A DNA stretch of 64,000 nt, from the NCBI RefSeq assembly GCF_014207655.1, contig NZ_JACHHJ010000003.1:124001-188000 (forward strand), in the 5' to 3' direction. Under the pieces are notes generated by a model, which had not been told where the DNA came from, ran no database searches, and worked only from the letters and a program-made list of their open reading frames with translations. A program made the translations under genes and the position numbers. This stretch comes from Geomicrobium halophilum (GTDB taxonomy: Bacteria > Bacillota > Bacilli > Bacillales > Marinococcaceae). The number at the start of each line of letters is the position of its first letter. Within the stretch, counting starts at the first letter, position 1. Positions 16,571-25,120 of this stretch are shown here, one piece after another.

Positions 16571-17339
16571 ACAATACCAAACAAACAACCATTTTCTCCA
16601 ACAGGTAAACCCCTTGGCAAAATTAATAGCACTGCTCGTTGTCATTGCGGCCATGATTTTCGTGTTTGATCCCTGGACTCCGTTCCTTCTATGGGTGGTT
16701 TCCGTATTAATGCTTCACCTCTTAGGCGGAATACCTGTAAAGTTTATCACATTGATAAGTATTCCTTTTATGCTATTCGGCCTTACCTTTGTCTGGATAA
16801 ACGCTGTATTTCCAGCAGAAAGAGGAGAACTGATTCTGTTTTCTCTTTTCGGTTTGCCGATTGCGTTGGAAAATATACAAACAGGATTATCACTCGGATT
16901 TCGGAGCCTTGTGTTTGGCACTTGGTCATTATTGTTTGTATTAACGACGAGCCCGACGATATTTTTGCACAGTCTAATTCAAAACGGTAAGCTTTCCCCA
17001 CGCTTTGGCTATGGAATCATGGCTGCCTACCGCCTCATTCCTGTATTTAAAAACGAATGGCAGCAATTGAAGCTAGCCCATCGTATTCGAGGACTTGGTG
17101 AGAAAGGGGGCCTTATTGGGCGTTATCGGCAAATGAAGCGCTATGCCATCCCTTTGCTCGCCAGCGCCATTCGAAAAGCCAGCCGTTTGGCTATTGCTAT
17201 GGAGTCCAAGGGTTTTGACGGCAGCCGAAACCGTACTTATTATCGTGTTATTCGCTGGTCCTCGAAGGACGCCTTTTTTGCTATGGGTGTTTCAAGCATT
17301 CTTACAGTTTTAATGATTAGCAGACAATGGTGGATATAA
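16563..17339 (+). CDS. ykoC: thiamin/HMP ECF transporter transmembrane component YkoC (EcfT)
   Basis: 258-residue EcfT protein. VNPLAKLIALLVV at the N-terminus and the cytoplasmic coupling helices with AIRKASRLAIAMESKGF, the Ala-Arg-Gly-type motif that touches the ATPases, define the family. About five helices. It overlaps ykoD by eight bases and completes the transporter with YkoE and YkoD. Confidence 0.92.
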   Translation: MLEQYQTNNHFLQQVNPLAKLIALLVVIAAMIFVFDPWTPFLLWVVSVLMLHLLGGIPVKFITLISIPFMLFGLTFVWINAVFPAERGELILFSLFGLPIALENIQTGLSLGFRSLVFGTWSLLFVLTTSPTIFLHSLIQNGKLSPRFGYGIMAAYRLIPVFKNEWQQLKLAHRIRGLGEKGGLIGRYRQMKRYAIPLLASAIRKASRLAIAMESKGFDGSRNRTYYRVIRWSSKDAFFAMGVSSILTVLMISRQWWI

Positions 17340-17449
17340 CATCACACCCGTCATCTATTCATTATTCCACTGGGTTAATGGTGACACACATAGTGAGTTC
17401 TTACATGACTCTTCTTACCCTTGTTCGATTAAGAACCTGCAATAAATGG

Positions 17450-18829
17450 TCAAATCAACGCTTGGGGGTCGATTGCTTTTTCAGTTTGTTCGTTTAGTAA
17501 GCCTTTTTCTTGAAGGACTTGTTTAATCGCGATATTTCTTTCATCTGCTTCTTTTCCAATCTGTGAAGATAGATCGTATCCTAATATGGGGCTTAGGCCG
17601 GTAACTAAAGAAAGGCTGGATTCCATCCAATAATTACATGTGTCTTGATTGGCCTGGATGCCAGTAATGCACTTTGTCGTAAGCGTAGGTAGAGCATTCG
17701 ATAGTAGTTCGATTGATTCCAGCAAGGTGTAAGCGATCACAGGCATCATCACATTGATTTCCAATTGGCTTGCGATTCCAGCCGTTGCGATTGCTGTTTC
17801 AAATCCGATAACCTGACAACATACCATATGGGTCATTTCTAAGATGGCCGGATTTACTTTTCCGGGCATAATCGATGAGCCCGGCTGGACAGAGGGAAGG
17901 GCAATTTCAGCTAAGCCTGTTCGTGGACCGGAAGCCAGTAAACGCAAATCACTGGTTATTTTAATCAGGTGGATGGCAAGTTCTTTCATTGCAAGCATGG
18001 TGTTGATGGCGGCATTTCTGTTTTGCATATAACTGAATGTACTCTGAGGAGCACGGAAAGGAAAATTCGTACGATGACTCACTTCGGCAATCGCTGTTTG
18101 TGGATAATCAGGATGGGTATTAATCACTGTACCGATGGCATTCCCGCCTAATCCAATTTCATATAACGGTTCAAGAGTGTCTTCGATCTGTTGATACATA
18201 CCCTTTATCGTTCCTGCATATCCAGCAAATTCTTGCCCTAATCGCATAGGAACCGCATCATGTAAATGGGTTCGTCCGCTTTTTAATACGGACATTAACT
18301 CCTCCGATTTCTTTTCCAGTTCCTGTTGTAATTGTCCAATGGCAGGCAGGAGGCTTTGTGTGATGTTTTCCACAGCCGCGATATGTAATGCTGCAGGAAA
18401 GGTGTCGTTTGTTGATTGCGCCATATTGACATGATCATTTGCATGAACGTGAGAAGACGCTGATGACCCGGTTAAAATTTCAGAAGCCCGCTTCGCAATA
18501 ATCTCGTTAGCATTCATGTTTTGTGATGTTCCAGCTCCAGCTTGGTACACATCGACAACAAAATGACCGTCCCAATGTCCATCGATCACTTCCTCAGCAG
18601 CTTCAATAATGGCACTTCCTATATCGTTTTGAAGCATATTCAATTTCATATTTGTAGCTGCTGCCGATGCCTTAATCACCCCTTGGGCTTTAATGAACGA
18701 GCGCGGAAGCCGGATTCCGCTTATTTGAAAGTTATCCACAGCACGTTGGGTTTGAGCCCCATAATAGGCTGATTGTGGAACTAATACTTGGCCCAGGGTG
18801 TCTTGTTCCGTACGATATTGCTCAGGCAT
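17450..18829 (-). CDS. aspartate ammonia-lyase-like protein (aspartase/fumarase superfamily)
   Basis: 459 residues. The superfamily signature GSSIMPGKVNP with the flexible serine loop is intact near residue 313, TNDTFPAALHIAA and SGRTHLHDAVPMRLGQEF give the other active-site regions. LRLLASGPRTGLAEI and the C-terminal ESIELLSNALPTL...KCITGIQAN match aspartases better than class II fumarases. It would release ammonia from L-aspartate, giving fumarate. The ATG at 18829 follows GGAGGGAG; the open frame extends seven codons further. It is a lone gene, so fumarase or another substrate cannot be fully excluded. Confidence 0.82.
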   Translation of the reverse strand: MPEQYRTEQDTLGQVLVPQSAYYGAQTQRAVDNFQISGIRLPRSFIKAQGVIKASAAATNMKLNMLQNDIGSAIIEAAEEVIDGHWDGHFVVDVYQAGAGTSQNMNANEIIAKRASEILTGSSASSHVHANDHVNMAQSTNDTFPAALHIAAVENITQSLLPAIGQLQQELEKKSEELMSVLKSGRTHLHDAVPMRLGQEFAGYAGTIKGMYQQIEDTLEPLYEIGLGGNAIGTVINTHPDYPQTAIAEVSHRTNFPFRAPQSTFSYMQNRNAAINTMLAMKELAIHLIKITSDLRLLASGPRTGLAEIALPSVQPGSSIMPGKVNPAILEMTHMVCCQVIGFETAIATAGIASQLEINVMMPVIAYTLLESIELLSNALPTLTTKCITGIQANQDTCNYWMESSLSLVTGLSPILGYDLSSQIGKEADERNIAIKQVLQEKGLLNEQTEKAIDPQALI

Positions 18830-19013
18830 TTTTCTCCCTCCGTACTTCAATGTATGTAACCTTAGCGGTTAGGGTATCCATTCACAGGGGGATTAAACAT
18901 TTAAAGTTGGAACCCATACCAAACTTCTGTTTTAACTTGGATTAAAGGAATTTATATTTTTTCTCATTCCTGCTAGGATGAAATTAACGCAAAGTCGAAG
19001 GTTGGTTTTAAAC

Positions 19014-19982
19014 ATGAAAGTAGAGATGGGAAATCAAGCTGTCTATCCGATGATCGTTCCCGTAAGTAATCGTTTGAAAAGCATTAATTTTTATTTATAC
19101 CAAAACGATCAAACTTTAACATTAATTGATGCAGGAATAAATACTGAAGAATGCTGGGGTGCTTTACTGAAAACATTAAAGACTTATGGATTCTCACTGG
19201 AGAATATCACTCAAATCATTTTAACTCACCATCACAGCGACCATGTGGGATTGGTGGATCGAATCACCTCCCAACACCCCATTCCTGTGTACGCACATCC
19301 ATATGCCATCCCTCGATTACAAAGAGATGAGGATTTTATGCAGAGGAGAGTGAACTTCTTTGAAACGTTGTATGAGGAAGGTAGTTGTGGGGATGAGGGA
19401 AGGAAACAAGTTGAGTATTTAAAAAAAGCCATCCATAAAAATAAACAGAAAGCTCTTCAAACAGACATTCTACCGTTGAACGTAGGCAGCAATCCGGAAG
19501 TGATTGAAATGCCAGGTCATGCCCCAGACCAAGTATCCCTTTACCAGGAAAATACAGGTTGGCTTTTTGGTGGAGATTTACTCATTCACCATATTTCAAG
19601 TAACGCGCTTGTGGAACCCGATTGCAACGGAGAAAGGAAACAACCGTTGCTGCAACATATAGAATCACTAAGAAAAACCCTGGCCCTTCAACCAGACATT
19701 ATTTTCCCTGGTCATGGATCAGTCATCAAAAAACCATCGATCCTCATAGAGAAAAGGCTCACCGACATTGACGACAAAGCAACTACACTGTCTAATTTCA
19801 TCACAGAGGGAATCACAACCGTAAGTCAATTAGCCAAAAATTATTATGGGGAAAAATACACTTCTCAGTTTCCGCTTGTCATCTCAGAAATCATTGGACA
19901 CCTCGATTACCTAGAATCGCTCAATCGTATAAAAAAAGAAAAAATGGATGGAATTTGGCATTACATCCCGATGAATAACTAA
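19014..19982 (+). CDS. metallo-beta-lactamase-fold hydrolase
   Basis: About 322 residues. The metal motif ILTHHHSDHVGLVD (H-x-H-x-D-H) is followed by a downstream histidine in MPGHAPDQVSLY, the aspartate in LFGGDLLIH and FPGHGSVI. The C-terminal 80 residues look like a winged-helix extension, as in LACTB2-type or flavoprotein-free MBL hydrolases. Start is uncertain: ATG at 18978 and 19026 are alternatives, none with a strong binding site. Substrate unknown; related Bacillus proteins are annotated only as MBL-fold hydrolases. Confidence 0.85.
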   Translation: MKVEMGNQAVYPMIVPVSNRLKSINFYLYQNDQTLTLIDAGINTEECWGALLKTLKTYGFSLENITQIILTHHHSDHVGLVDRITSQHPIPVYAHPYAIPRLQRDEDFMQRRVNFFETLYEEGSCGDEGRKQVEYLKKAIHKNKQKALQTDILPLNVGSNPEVIEMPGHAPDQVSLYQENTGWLFGGDLLIHHISSNALVEPDCNGERKQPLLQHIESLRKTLALQPDIIFPGHGSVIKKPSILIEKRLTDIDDKATTLSNFITEGITTVSQLAKNYYGEKYTSQFPLVISEIIGHLDYLESLNRIKKEKMDGIWHYIPMNN

Positions 19983-20036
19983 GCAGTATTGGAGGCCTAG
20001 GGAATCCAACCTATGGAAAAGTGACAATGTGAACGA

Positions 20037-20070
20037 TTAAAAAGACCATCCTATTGGAGTGGTCTTTTAC
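20037..20070. terminator. rho-independent terminator after the MBL-fold gene
   Basis: AAAAGACCA / TGGTCTTTT stem with an 11-base loop and T-run on the plus strand. Confidence 0.75.
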
Positions 20071-20089
20071 CTATGAATCATAACGTAAA

Positions 20090-20190
20090 ACTCCATCATA
20101 GGATTTTTCACCTCCCTATGATGGTTCGTTGAACGAATCGGGTGTTAGTCGCCCGTTATCTCCCGCTTACGGTGCTGAAGCGGGCTTTAC
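20090..20190. repeat. cluster of short hairpins, possible IS200/IS605-type end
   Basis: Three stems in 100 bases: CCATCATAGG/CCTATGATGG (20093-20102 with 20115-20124), CGTT-GA-ACG (near 20127) and CCCGCTT/AAGCGGG (20162-20168 with 20178-20184). Between them runs ACACCCGATTCGTT-like sequence on the minus strand. Such stem clusters occur at ends of IS200/IS605 elements, but no TnpA or TnpB reading frame is left, so this is only a guess. Confidence 0.28.
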
Positions 20191-20317
20191 GAGCGATTAT
20201 CACCAGGATAATATCAGCCAGGTTTTAAAAGCTGACTCAGATTCTATCCTACTCCCAATTTGGCAAGTACTCTCCCTAATTGTGTCGGCCATTTAGCTGA
20301 CTCTTAGCCATCAGCCA

Positions 20318-21859
20318 TCATTTGTTTTTTCTCACATTATGGATCCATGCCTGATCCTCATCCATCATTTTTTTAGCAGCAATGACGGTCAGAATCTGGA
20401 GGATAATAATCGGGATCCCCATAAGCCCTGAAAGAACTTCTAGTGGTGCCAAACCACCGATGTTCATAAGCGACAAAGCTAGAATGGTAATAAGGGCCGC
20501 TATAATAATCCGCACGTTCTTTGGAGGCGCTTGTTTACTCATATCTCGATTGGTTGTATACGAAGCGATCGTATACGTCGTCGAGTCTAATGTGGTTGCT
20601 AAGAAAATCGTAGCGATAATCACAAAAACGATGAGTACAACCGTTGAAAAAGGCATTGAAGTTAAAACCGCTGGCACAACTGATTCAGGGCCTTCTTCTT
20701 GAACAATATCTAAAACAGGCACATCCCCAGTGAGATAGCGATGTACACCCAGCCCACCTAGAAGACCGGTAGCGAACCACGCCAAAAGCGTTGGGGCTAA
20801 TAAGTACGTCAAGATCATTTCTTTGATGGTTCTGCCTTTTGAAACAACCGCTGCAAATACACCATGCAACATCGCCCATGTTGCATTATAGGCAAACCAA
20901 AATACGGTGTGGCTTTCAATGTGGGTGCCGCCTTCTAAATCCATCGAATGCGTGTAAAGGGAGAAATCCAAGTAATTAGAACCTAAATAACGGACAGAGT
21001 CCGTAAAGAAATCAAGGATAAATACGCCAGGGCCTACAAAAATAACAAATAATGCCAAGAGGCCTGCGAGATACATATTCAGCGTACTTAATTTCTTAAT
21101 TCCTTTCTCTATACCAACATAAGCACTCACAGTAAAAATCGTTACCCAAATCAGGGTGACAATCATCGTAAAGGTGAACGTCACTTCAATATTCAATAAT
21201 TCCGCTAGATTGTAGGTGACAATAGGCGTTCCAAGCCCTAACGTTACGGCCGCCCCGGCAAGAATACTGACCATAAATATCGTGTCCAGCACAATTCCGC
21301 CTAAGCCATCTGTAAATTTATCTCCGAAGATCACCCGACACGCTTCAGAAATACGCATCTTCGGTTTCTTGCGCACGTGTAAGATATAACCTATTGCAGG
21401 AGCAACCATGACAAAGACAGCAAAGGTCTGAAAACTCCATAAAAACATACTGTAAGAATTCCCTGCAAGAATAGCCTCCATTGACCCTGCTTCAAGTCCA
21501 AAAGGGGGATCGATTGCAGCTTGACTCCACTGCACCACTCCTGTTCGCATGATTGTGGCTCCAACACCCATGGCGATTAATATAGAAGCATATTCAAACA
21601 ATGTAAACCTCGGCTTTTCTGTTGGGTCACCTAATACAACGTCGCCATATTTAGAAAAAGATAAATATAAACCCGCCCCAACAATTAAAACAGCATACCA
21701 TATGTAGCCCCATTTAAACATTTCCACAATCGTATTAAATATGCTATCTAGCAATTCCATAGATTCATCGGTATAAATGGCAAAAAGAATACTAATTGTA
21801 ATAATAATAAGTAATGATGGTGTAAAGATTCGATTGTCTAGTCTTGTTTTATTTTTCAT
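20318..21859 (-). CDS. BCCT-family transporter, carnitine/betaine-like
   Basis: 513 residues, twelve predicted helices. The BCCT core is clear: GVGATIMRTGVVQWSQAAID, DPPFGLEAGS, the FWFAYNATWAMLHGVFAAVV segment with the central tryptophan box, and SKGRTIKEMILTYL. The short N- and C-termini lack the long charged tail of osmosensing BetP/OpuD. The pattern TGVVQWSQAAIDPPFGLE is nearer CaiT-type carriers, so carnitine, butyrobetaine or a related trimethylammonium compound is as likely as glycine betaine. Single gene, preceded by GGAGG. Confidence 0.88.
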   Translation of the reverse strand: MKNKTRLDNRIFTPSLLIIITISILFAIYTDESMELLDSIFNTIVEMFKWGYIWYAVLIVGAGLYLSFSKYGDVVLGDPTEKPRFTLFEYASILIAMGVGATIMRTGVVQWSQAAIDPPFGLEAGSMEAILAGNSYSMFLWSFQTFAVFVMVAPAIGYILHVRKKPKMRISEACRVIFGDKFTDGLGGIVLDTIFMVSILAGAAVTLGLGTPIVTYNLAELLNIEVTFTFTMIVTLIWVTIFTVSAYVGIEKGIKKLSTLNMYLAGLLALFVIFVGPGVFILDFFTDSVRYLGSNYLDFSLYTHSMDLEGGTHIESHTVFWFAYNATWAMLHGVFAAVVSKGRTIKEMILTYLLAPTLLAWFATGLLGGLGVHRYLTGDVPVLDIVQEEGPESVVPAVLTSMPFSTVVLIVFVIIATIFLATTLDSTTYTIASYTTNRDMSKQAPPKNVRIIIAALITILALSLMNIGGLAPLEVLSGLMGIPIIILQILTVIAAKKMMDEDQAWIHNVRKNK

Positions 21860-22098
21860 TCCATTAAAAACCTCCAGATGATTATTATTAACCTAACATT
21901 GAGAAGAGCATGCAAGTTGTAAGAATAAGCTCCCATTCATTTTAGTTGTAAAAAGGATTCATTCTTCATCTAGAACCTTTTTGATTTTCCCTGAAAATGC
22001 CTTGCTCATTGTTATTCTTCTTATAATAAAGCTGTCTCATGTTACATAACCATTTCCGTATGAGATGAAACCTTTTTTTACAATTTAGAATTTAGTCA

Positions 22099-22230
22099 TC
22101 AAATTAGGGTGTTTTCTGAAAAATCTAGCCCATATTCTTGCATGGAATATACAACTGCTCGTTTATCTTTATTGTTTCGATAAAATTCCATAAATTTCGA
22201 ATGTTCGTAATCATTGTTGAGAGTTCTTCA
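22099..22230 (-). pseudogene. short C-terminal gene fragment, unrecognised
   Basis: Minus-strand frame of about 43 codons ending in EHSKFMEFYRNNKDKRAVVY and SMQEYGLDFSENTLI. The codon pattern and charge look like real protein, but there is no start signal and a stop lies directly upstream. It abuts the recombinase remnant in another frame. Family not recognised. Confidence 0.3.
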
Positions 22231-22353
22231 CATGAATTTCGTCCCCGGGTTGTATGTCCTCTAACATCTGTTGAACGACTGGGCGTTTCCGACTCGTTCC
22301 ACTTTTTGGTGCCTGTTAAAAATGTTGAGCCCCAAGACCTTCACCGTTTTTCC
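22211..22353 (-). pseudogene. serine-recombinase (resolvase) N-terminal fragment
   Basis: The minus-strand frame reads HF, stop, QAPKSGTSRKRPVVQQML then EDIQPGDEIHV. This matches the middle of the resolvase catalytic domain (phe-x-E--SGTS--RP-LQ-ML-DIQPGD-IHV). It ends in a stop soon after, and the catalytic-serine region and DNA-binding domain are missing. It shares layout with the longer recombinase-like gene at 25121-25693. Confidence 0.6.
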
Positions 22354-22644
22354 ACCTTTACCATGAAGATCCCCGCGATATTGATACAAGTAAATGATAT
22401 TATCATAAGGGGATTATAACGTCTTCTTCGAAGTTTTCAAGTAAGCTAGTGATAAAAATTCGAGGCCGCCATGGATCGTTCTTCTCACTGAAAAGAACAG
22501 CTTAAAATGCTGCTAACTCCGAATTAAAAGTATGATTACTAATTCCTCATAAGAATATAAAAAACGCATTGACAGTTTTTATCTTTTTTTATTATGATAG
22601 ATACCTCTATTTTGATACATGAATATGAAACAAATATAAGTTCC

Positions 22645-22875
22645 CTAAAAGAGCGTGTTCAAAAAGGAGGACAAAAAGAGCCGAGAAGTTTTAGAAAAGG
22701 TTCGCTTATCACCAAAATGGCGAGTCTAGATTTTCTTATGCTCTGGAGTGCAAGGAAACCAGTTTGGAGCATCCTGCTGCACCCACTGAAAGTGACAACG
22801 CTGGCCTCCTTCACCCCGCAAGCTGACGCAGAAACTTAACAGCGATTTTTCCCGCTCTTTTTGAACATCCTCTAA
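22645..22875. repeat. dispersed MITE-like repeat, copy 1
   Basis: About 230 bases bounded by CTAAAAGAGCGTGTTCAAAA on the left and, read from the other strand, TTAGAGGATGTTCAAAAAG on the right. The shared core GTTCAAAAAG makes an imperfect terminal inverted repeat. The interior shares AAAAAGGAGGA and GCATCCTG with copy 2 at 56957-57168. No transposase is encoded. It lies directly upstream of the M50-like gene, whose ribosome binding site starts at its right edge. Confidence 0.72.
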
Positions 22876-22896
22876 GAGAGAAAGGAGATAAAATTA

Positions 22897-23571
22897 ATGT
22901 TCGGATTAACAGACATCCCACGTTTACTTATGTCCGCGTTGATCATTTTACCGCTCGTAATGTTTATCCGGGAGGCAGGATATTATTCGGTAGCCACCTT
23001 ATTAGGGGCTACGAATAAAAAGCTTACCATTGGATGTGGCCCCATCCTTTTCACATTACCAACGTTAGAAGTGCGCAAGTATTTCTTCATGTATAGCTGG
23101 ATGGATTACGACGAATTAAATCCAGATAGCAAATTCTGGCATGGCCTGATCTACGCGTCTCCGATTCTTAGCAGTAGTATCGCTGCCACCATTATCAACG
23201 CACTGATTGCAAATGGCATGATCCCAAGTAATGTGTTTTGGGATGTTTTCCTATTCTATGTGTTTTTCTATGTCTTGTTCGATGTGCTACCTGTGTATTT
23301 GCCAGATGGGCAGCCGACCAACGGGCGAGCCGTTTTTGATTTAGTTTGGCATGGTGAACGTTCGGATTTCCTTAAACAAAAGGTTCAAGAGGAAGTGAGC
23401 AAGATGAAAGAAACATATAGTCATGCCCAAAGCAAAGATTCATCCGAAGGGGAGGGCTCTTCTACGCCTAGCGAAGAAGCTAGTACCAAAGCGCAGGAAG
23501 AAACGATCGAAAATCGTGATCGTGATCAACGGGAGCATGGGGATCATACGGACCCTCAAAATAATGGATAA
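22897..23571 (+). CDS. M50 site-2-protease-like membrane protein lacking the zinc motif
   Basis: 224 residues. The first membrane segment ends in FIREAGYYSVATLLGATNKK and IGCGPILF, lined up with the M50 pattern HExGH...G...K..IG.GP.LF, but both zinc-binding histidines are replaced (H-E-A-G-H becomes R-E-A-G-Y). A later VLPVYLPDGQPTNGR keeps the Asp-Gly of the family's third motif. Further hydrophobic segments lie near 82-105 and 112-135, followed by a charged, Ser/Glu-rich tail from about 165. A membrane pseudoenzyme or scaffold is likely. GAAAGGAG precedes the ATG. A decayed relative lies at 27200-27322. Confidence 0.72.
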   Translation: MFGLTDIPRLLMSALIILPLVMFIREAGYYSVATLLGATNKKLTIGCGPILFTLPTLEVRKYFFMYSWMDYDELNPDSKFWHGLIYASPILSSSIAATIINALIANGMIPSNVFWDVFLFYVFFYVLFDVLPVYLPDGQPTNGRAVFDLVWHGERSDFLKQKVQEEVSKMKETYSHAQSKDSSEGEGSSTPSEEASTKAQEETIENRDRDQREHGDHTDPQNNG

Positions 23572-23611
23572 GCATCCTTACGATGGAGGAAACTTGCGCC
23601 CATATTCAAAC

Positions 23612-23700
23612 AACATCCATCCTTTCTTGGATGGCAATGGACGCACGGGACGTCTGTTGATGAATTTTGAGCTGATGAGAGCTGGGTACTACCGGTTATC
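23612..23700 (+). pseudogene. Fic-domain remnant
   Basis: The frame encodes NIHPFLDGNGRTGRLLMN followed by FELMRAGYY. This is the catalytic Fic motif HPFxxGNGRxxR and the helix after it, found in AMP-transferring Fic proteins. Everything before and after is lost or scrambled. It lies just downstream of the M50-like gene and cannot make an active enzyme. Confidence 0.7.
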
Positions 23701-23802
23701 ATCATATCTCATAATAACCGATCATCTACTTTCCGTCAGGCGCCCCATTTCCGGATCAGGGCATTTTTGTACAGCCCCCCGAAAAGGTCTATTTCAGGAT
23801 GT

Positions 23803-23943
23803 TCAGATCAGAATCGTACCCATCCAAAGGGCGCTTCTTTGTTCCGTTATGGAATTGTGTTCTTGGAATGTGGTTACAGCGCCTTCTGTTTCCGGCCCAT
23901 AAATACCATCTACTTCATATTTTGGAAAGAATTTCTGGAACAT
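23803..23943 (-). pseudogene. peptidoglycan-binding domain fragment
   Basis: 46 codons, MFQKFFPKYEVDGIYGPETE then GAVTTFQEHNS. The VDGIYGP-T--AV--FQ pattern is one repeat of the PG_binding_1 fold used by spore and cell-wall hydrolases. No catalytic domain or signal peptide remains. It begins one base after the gatC stop. Confidence 0.55.
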
Positions 23944-23944
23944 G

Positions 23945-24238
23945 CTACTGGTCGAGGACAGACGGGATTTTTAACTGCCCATCTTTTGACGCCGGGGCAT
24001 TTTTTAGTACATCTTCCCGTTTCATTGACGGGCGCACCTCATCGTCACGCAAGACATTACGTACGTTCATCACGTGTACCGTCGGTTCCACATCTTCGAT
24101 ATTCAGTTCATTGATAAGCTCCGCATATGTAAGGAAATCTCCCATATGTTCAGCTAACGTTTCTTTTTCCTGTTCACTGAATCTTAAACTGGCAAGATCT
24201 GCAATGTGGTCGACTGGTTCTTTTGTAACCTTGGTCAC
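23945..24238 (-). CDS. gatC: orphan GatC-like amidotransferase subunit
   Basis: 97 residues, full family length. VDHIADLASLRFSEQEKETL, NIEDVEPTVHVMNVRNVLRD and KREDVLKNAPASKDGQLKIP match GatC, the small subunit that wraps GatA in the Glu-tRNA(Gln)/Asp-tRNA(Asn) amidotransferase. No gatA or gatB follows; a peptidoglycan-binding fragment does. It is probably a second copy next to decayed DNA, unless it is the only gatC of the genome. Family assignment is strong; function is uncertain. Confidence 0.8.
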   Translation of the reverse strand: MTKVTKEPVDHIADLASLRFSEQEKETLAEHMGDFLTYAELINELNIEDVEPTVHVMNVRNVLRDDEVRPSMKREDVLKNAPASKDGQLKIPSVLDQ

Positions 24239-24398
24239 CCTATTTCACCTCTCATTTAGATATACAATATTTACAATCACTCATGAGCGGTCGGCACGAG
24301 AAACGTCAAAGCTTGATGATACCCTTCCTTTCACCTTACACTAACACTGCACAAAAAATAAAATGAATATTCTGTTATATTTTTTAGATGTAAGCGCA

Positions 24399-24539
24399 TT
24401 AGAGATTGAGGTTAACCACGTGAACCAAGACAAGCTGAACGTTCTGTTGGACGACCATATCGGTCGCCTTTTGGCGAGCGAGCTTCCCTTCTGGCCGGTC
24501 ATCTACAGCCACAACTATAGTGGTAGGAGTATGGCTCAT
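24399..24539 (-). pseudogene. truncated universal stress protein (UspA) fragment
   Basis: 46 codons: MSHTPTTIVVAVDDRPEGKL, then a helix and VQLVLVHVVNLNL before a stop. This is the first beta-alpha-beta of the Usp fold, with the ATP-binding aspartate in VAVDDR; the GxxGx9GS phosphate motif is lost. AAAAGGAG lies upstream, about 10 bases from the ATG, so it could still be translated. An intact uspA lies just upstream on the same strand. Confidence 0.5.
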
Positions 24540-24606
24540 CCTGAAAACATCTCCTTTTCAGGTATCGTTGCAAATGTTACTTTTTGAAAGCTTTTCATTA
24601 TTGTTT

Positions 24607-25050
24607 CTATCCGAGGTTTTCCCGAACCGTCAAAACGTCACATTTCGCCTCTCGGACCACCCCTTCGGCGACGCTTCCCAAGAGGAGATTTTCCACTTTA
24701 TTGCCTTGTGTAGCCCCCACAACAAGCAGATCAATGTCATATTCCGGGGCTAAGTGCTGGGTGATCCGCGCTTTGGGGGAACCGGTATCTAAGATCATCT
24801 TAACGTTGGAAACGCCTGCTTCCTCAGCCTGTTGCTGATAGGTCTCAAGCGTCTCATAGGCCTGACGTTTCAATTCTTTTAATTTTGGATCCATACGCTT
24901 TAATGTACCCGTGCCCTTGGTATTCAAAACCGTCGCAATATGAAAGATAGCATCATTATCCCTCGCATAAGCGCACGCTTGATGAAAAGGCTTCTTCACC
25001 TCTGGACCATAAACATCAACCCCGAGCAGTATATTTTGATACGCACTCAT
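24607..25050 (-). CDS. universal stress protein, UspA family
   Basis: 147 residues. ILLGVDVYGPEV carries the nucleotide-binding aspartate, and GATQGNKVENLLLGSVAEGV is the phosphate-binding loop, although with one residue more than the usual G-x2-G-x9-GS. It is therefore probably an ATP-binding Usp. GAAAGGAGGGG precedes the ATG. Its neighbours (recombinase-like protein, STAS, RemA-like, CsbD) suggest a general-stress cluster. Confidence 0.88.
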   Translation of the reverse strand: MSAYQNILLGVDVYGPEVKKPFHQACAYARDNDAIFHIATVLNTKGTGTLKRMDPKLKELKRQAYETLETYQQQAEEAGVSNVKMILDTGSPKARITQHLAPEYDIDLLVVGATQGNKVENLLLGSVAEGVVREAKCDVLTVRENLG

Positions 25051-25120
25051 GAAATACCCCTCCTTTCTCCCATGGTTGGTTTTGTTTTATTTTTTATGCT
25101 CTGTGATAAGCTCGTCGACT

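Noticed and set aside
20382-20702. 106-codon plus-strand ORF inside the BCCT gene
   Set aside because: Pure antisense shadow of a conserved transporter.
23423-23902. 159-codon plus-strand ORF containing the Fic motif
   Set aside because: Only the short Fic block is real; the start is inside the M50-like gene and the end is antisense to a peptidoglycan-binding fragment.
24363-24587. 74-codon plus-strand ORF
   Set aside because: The minus strand here encodes a clear UspA beginning; the plus frame is its shadow.
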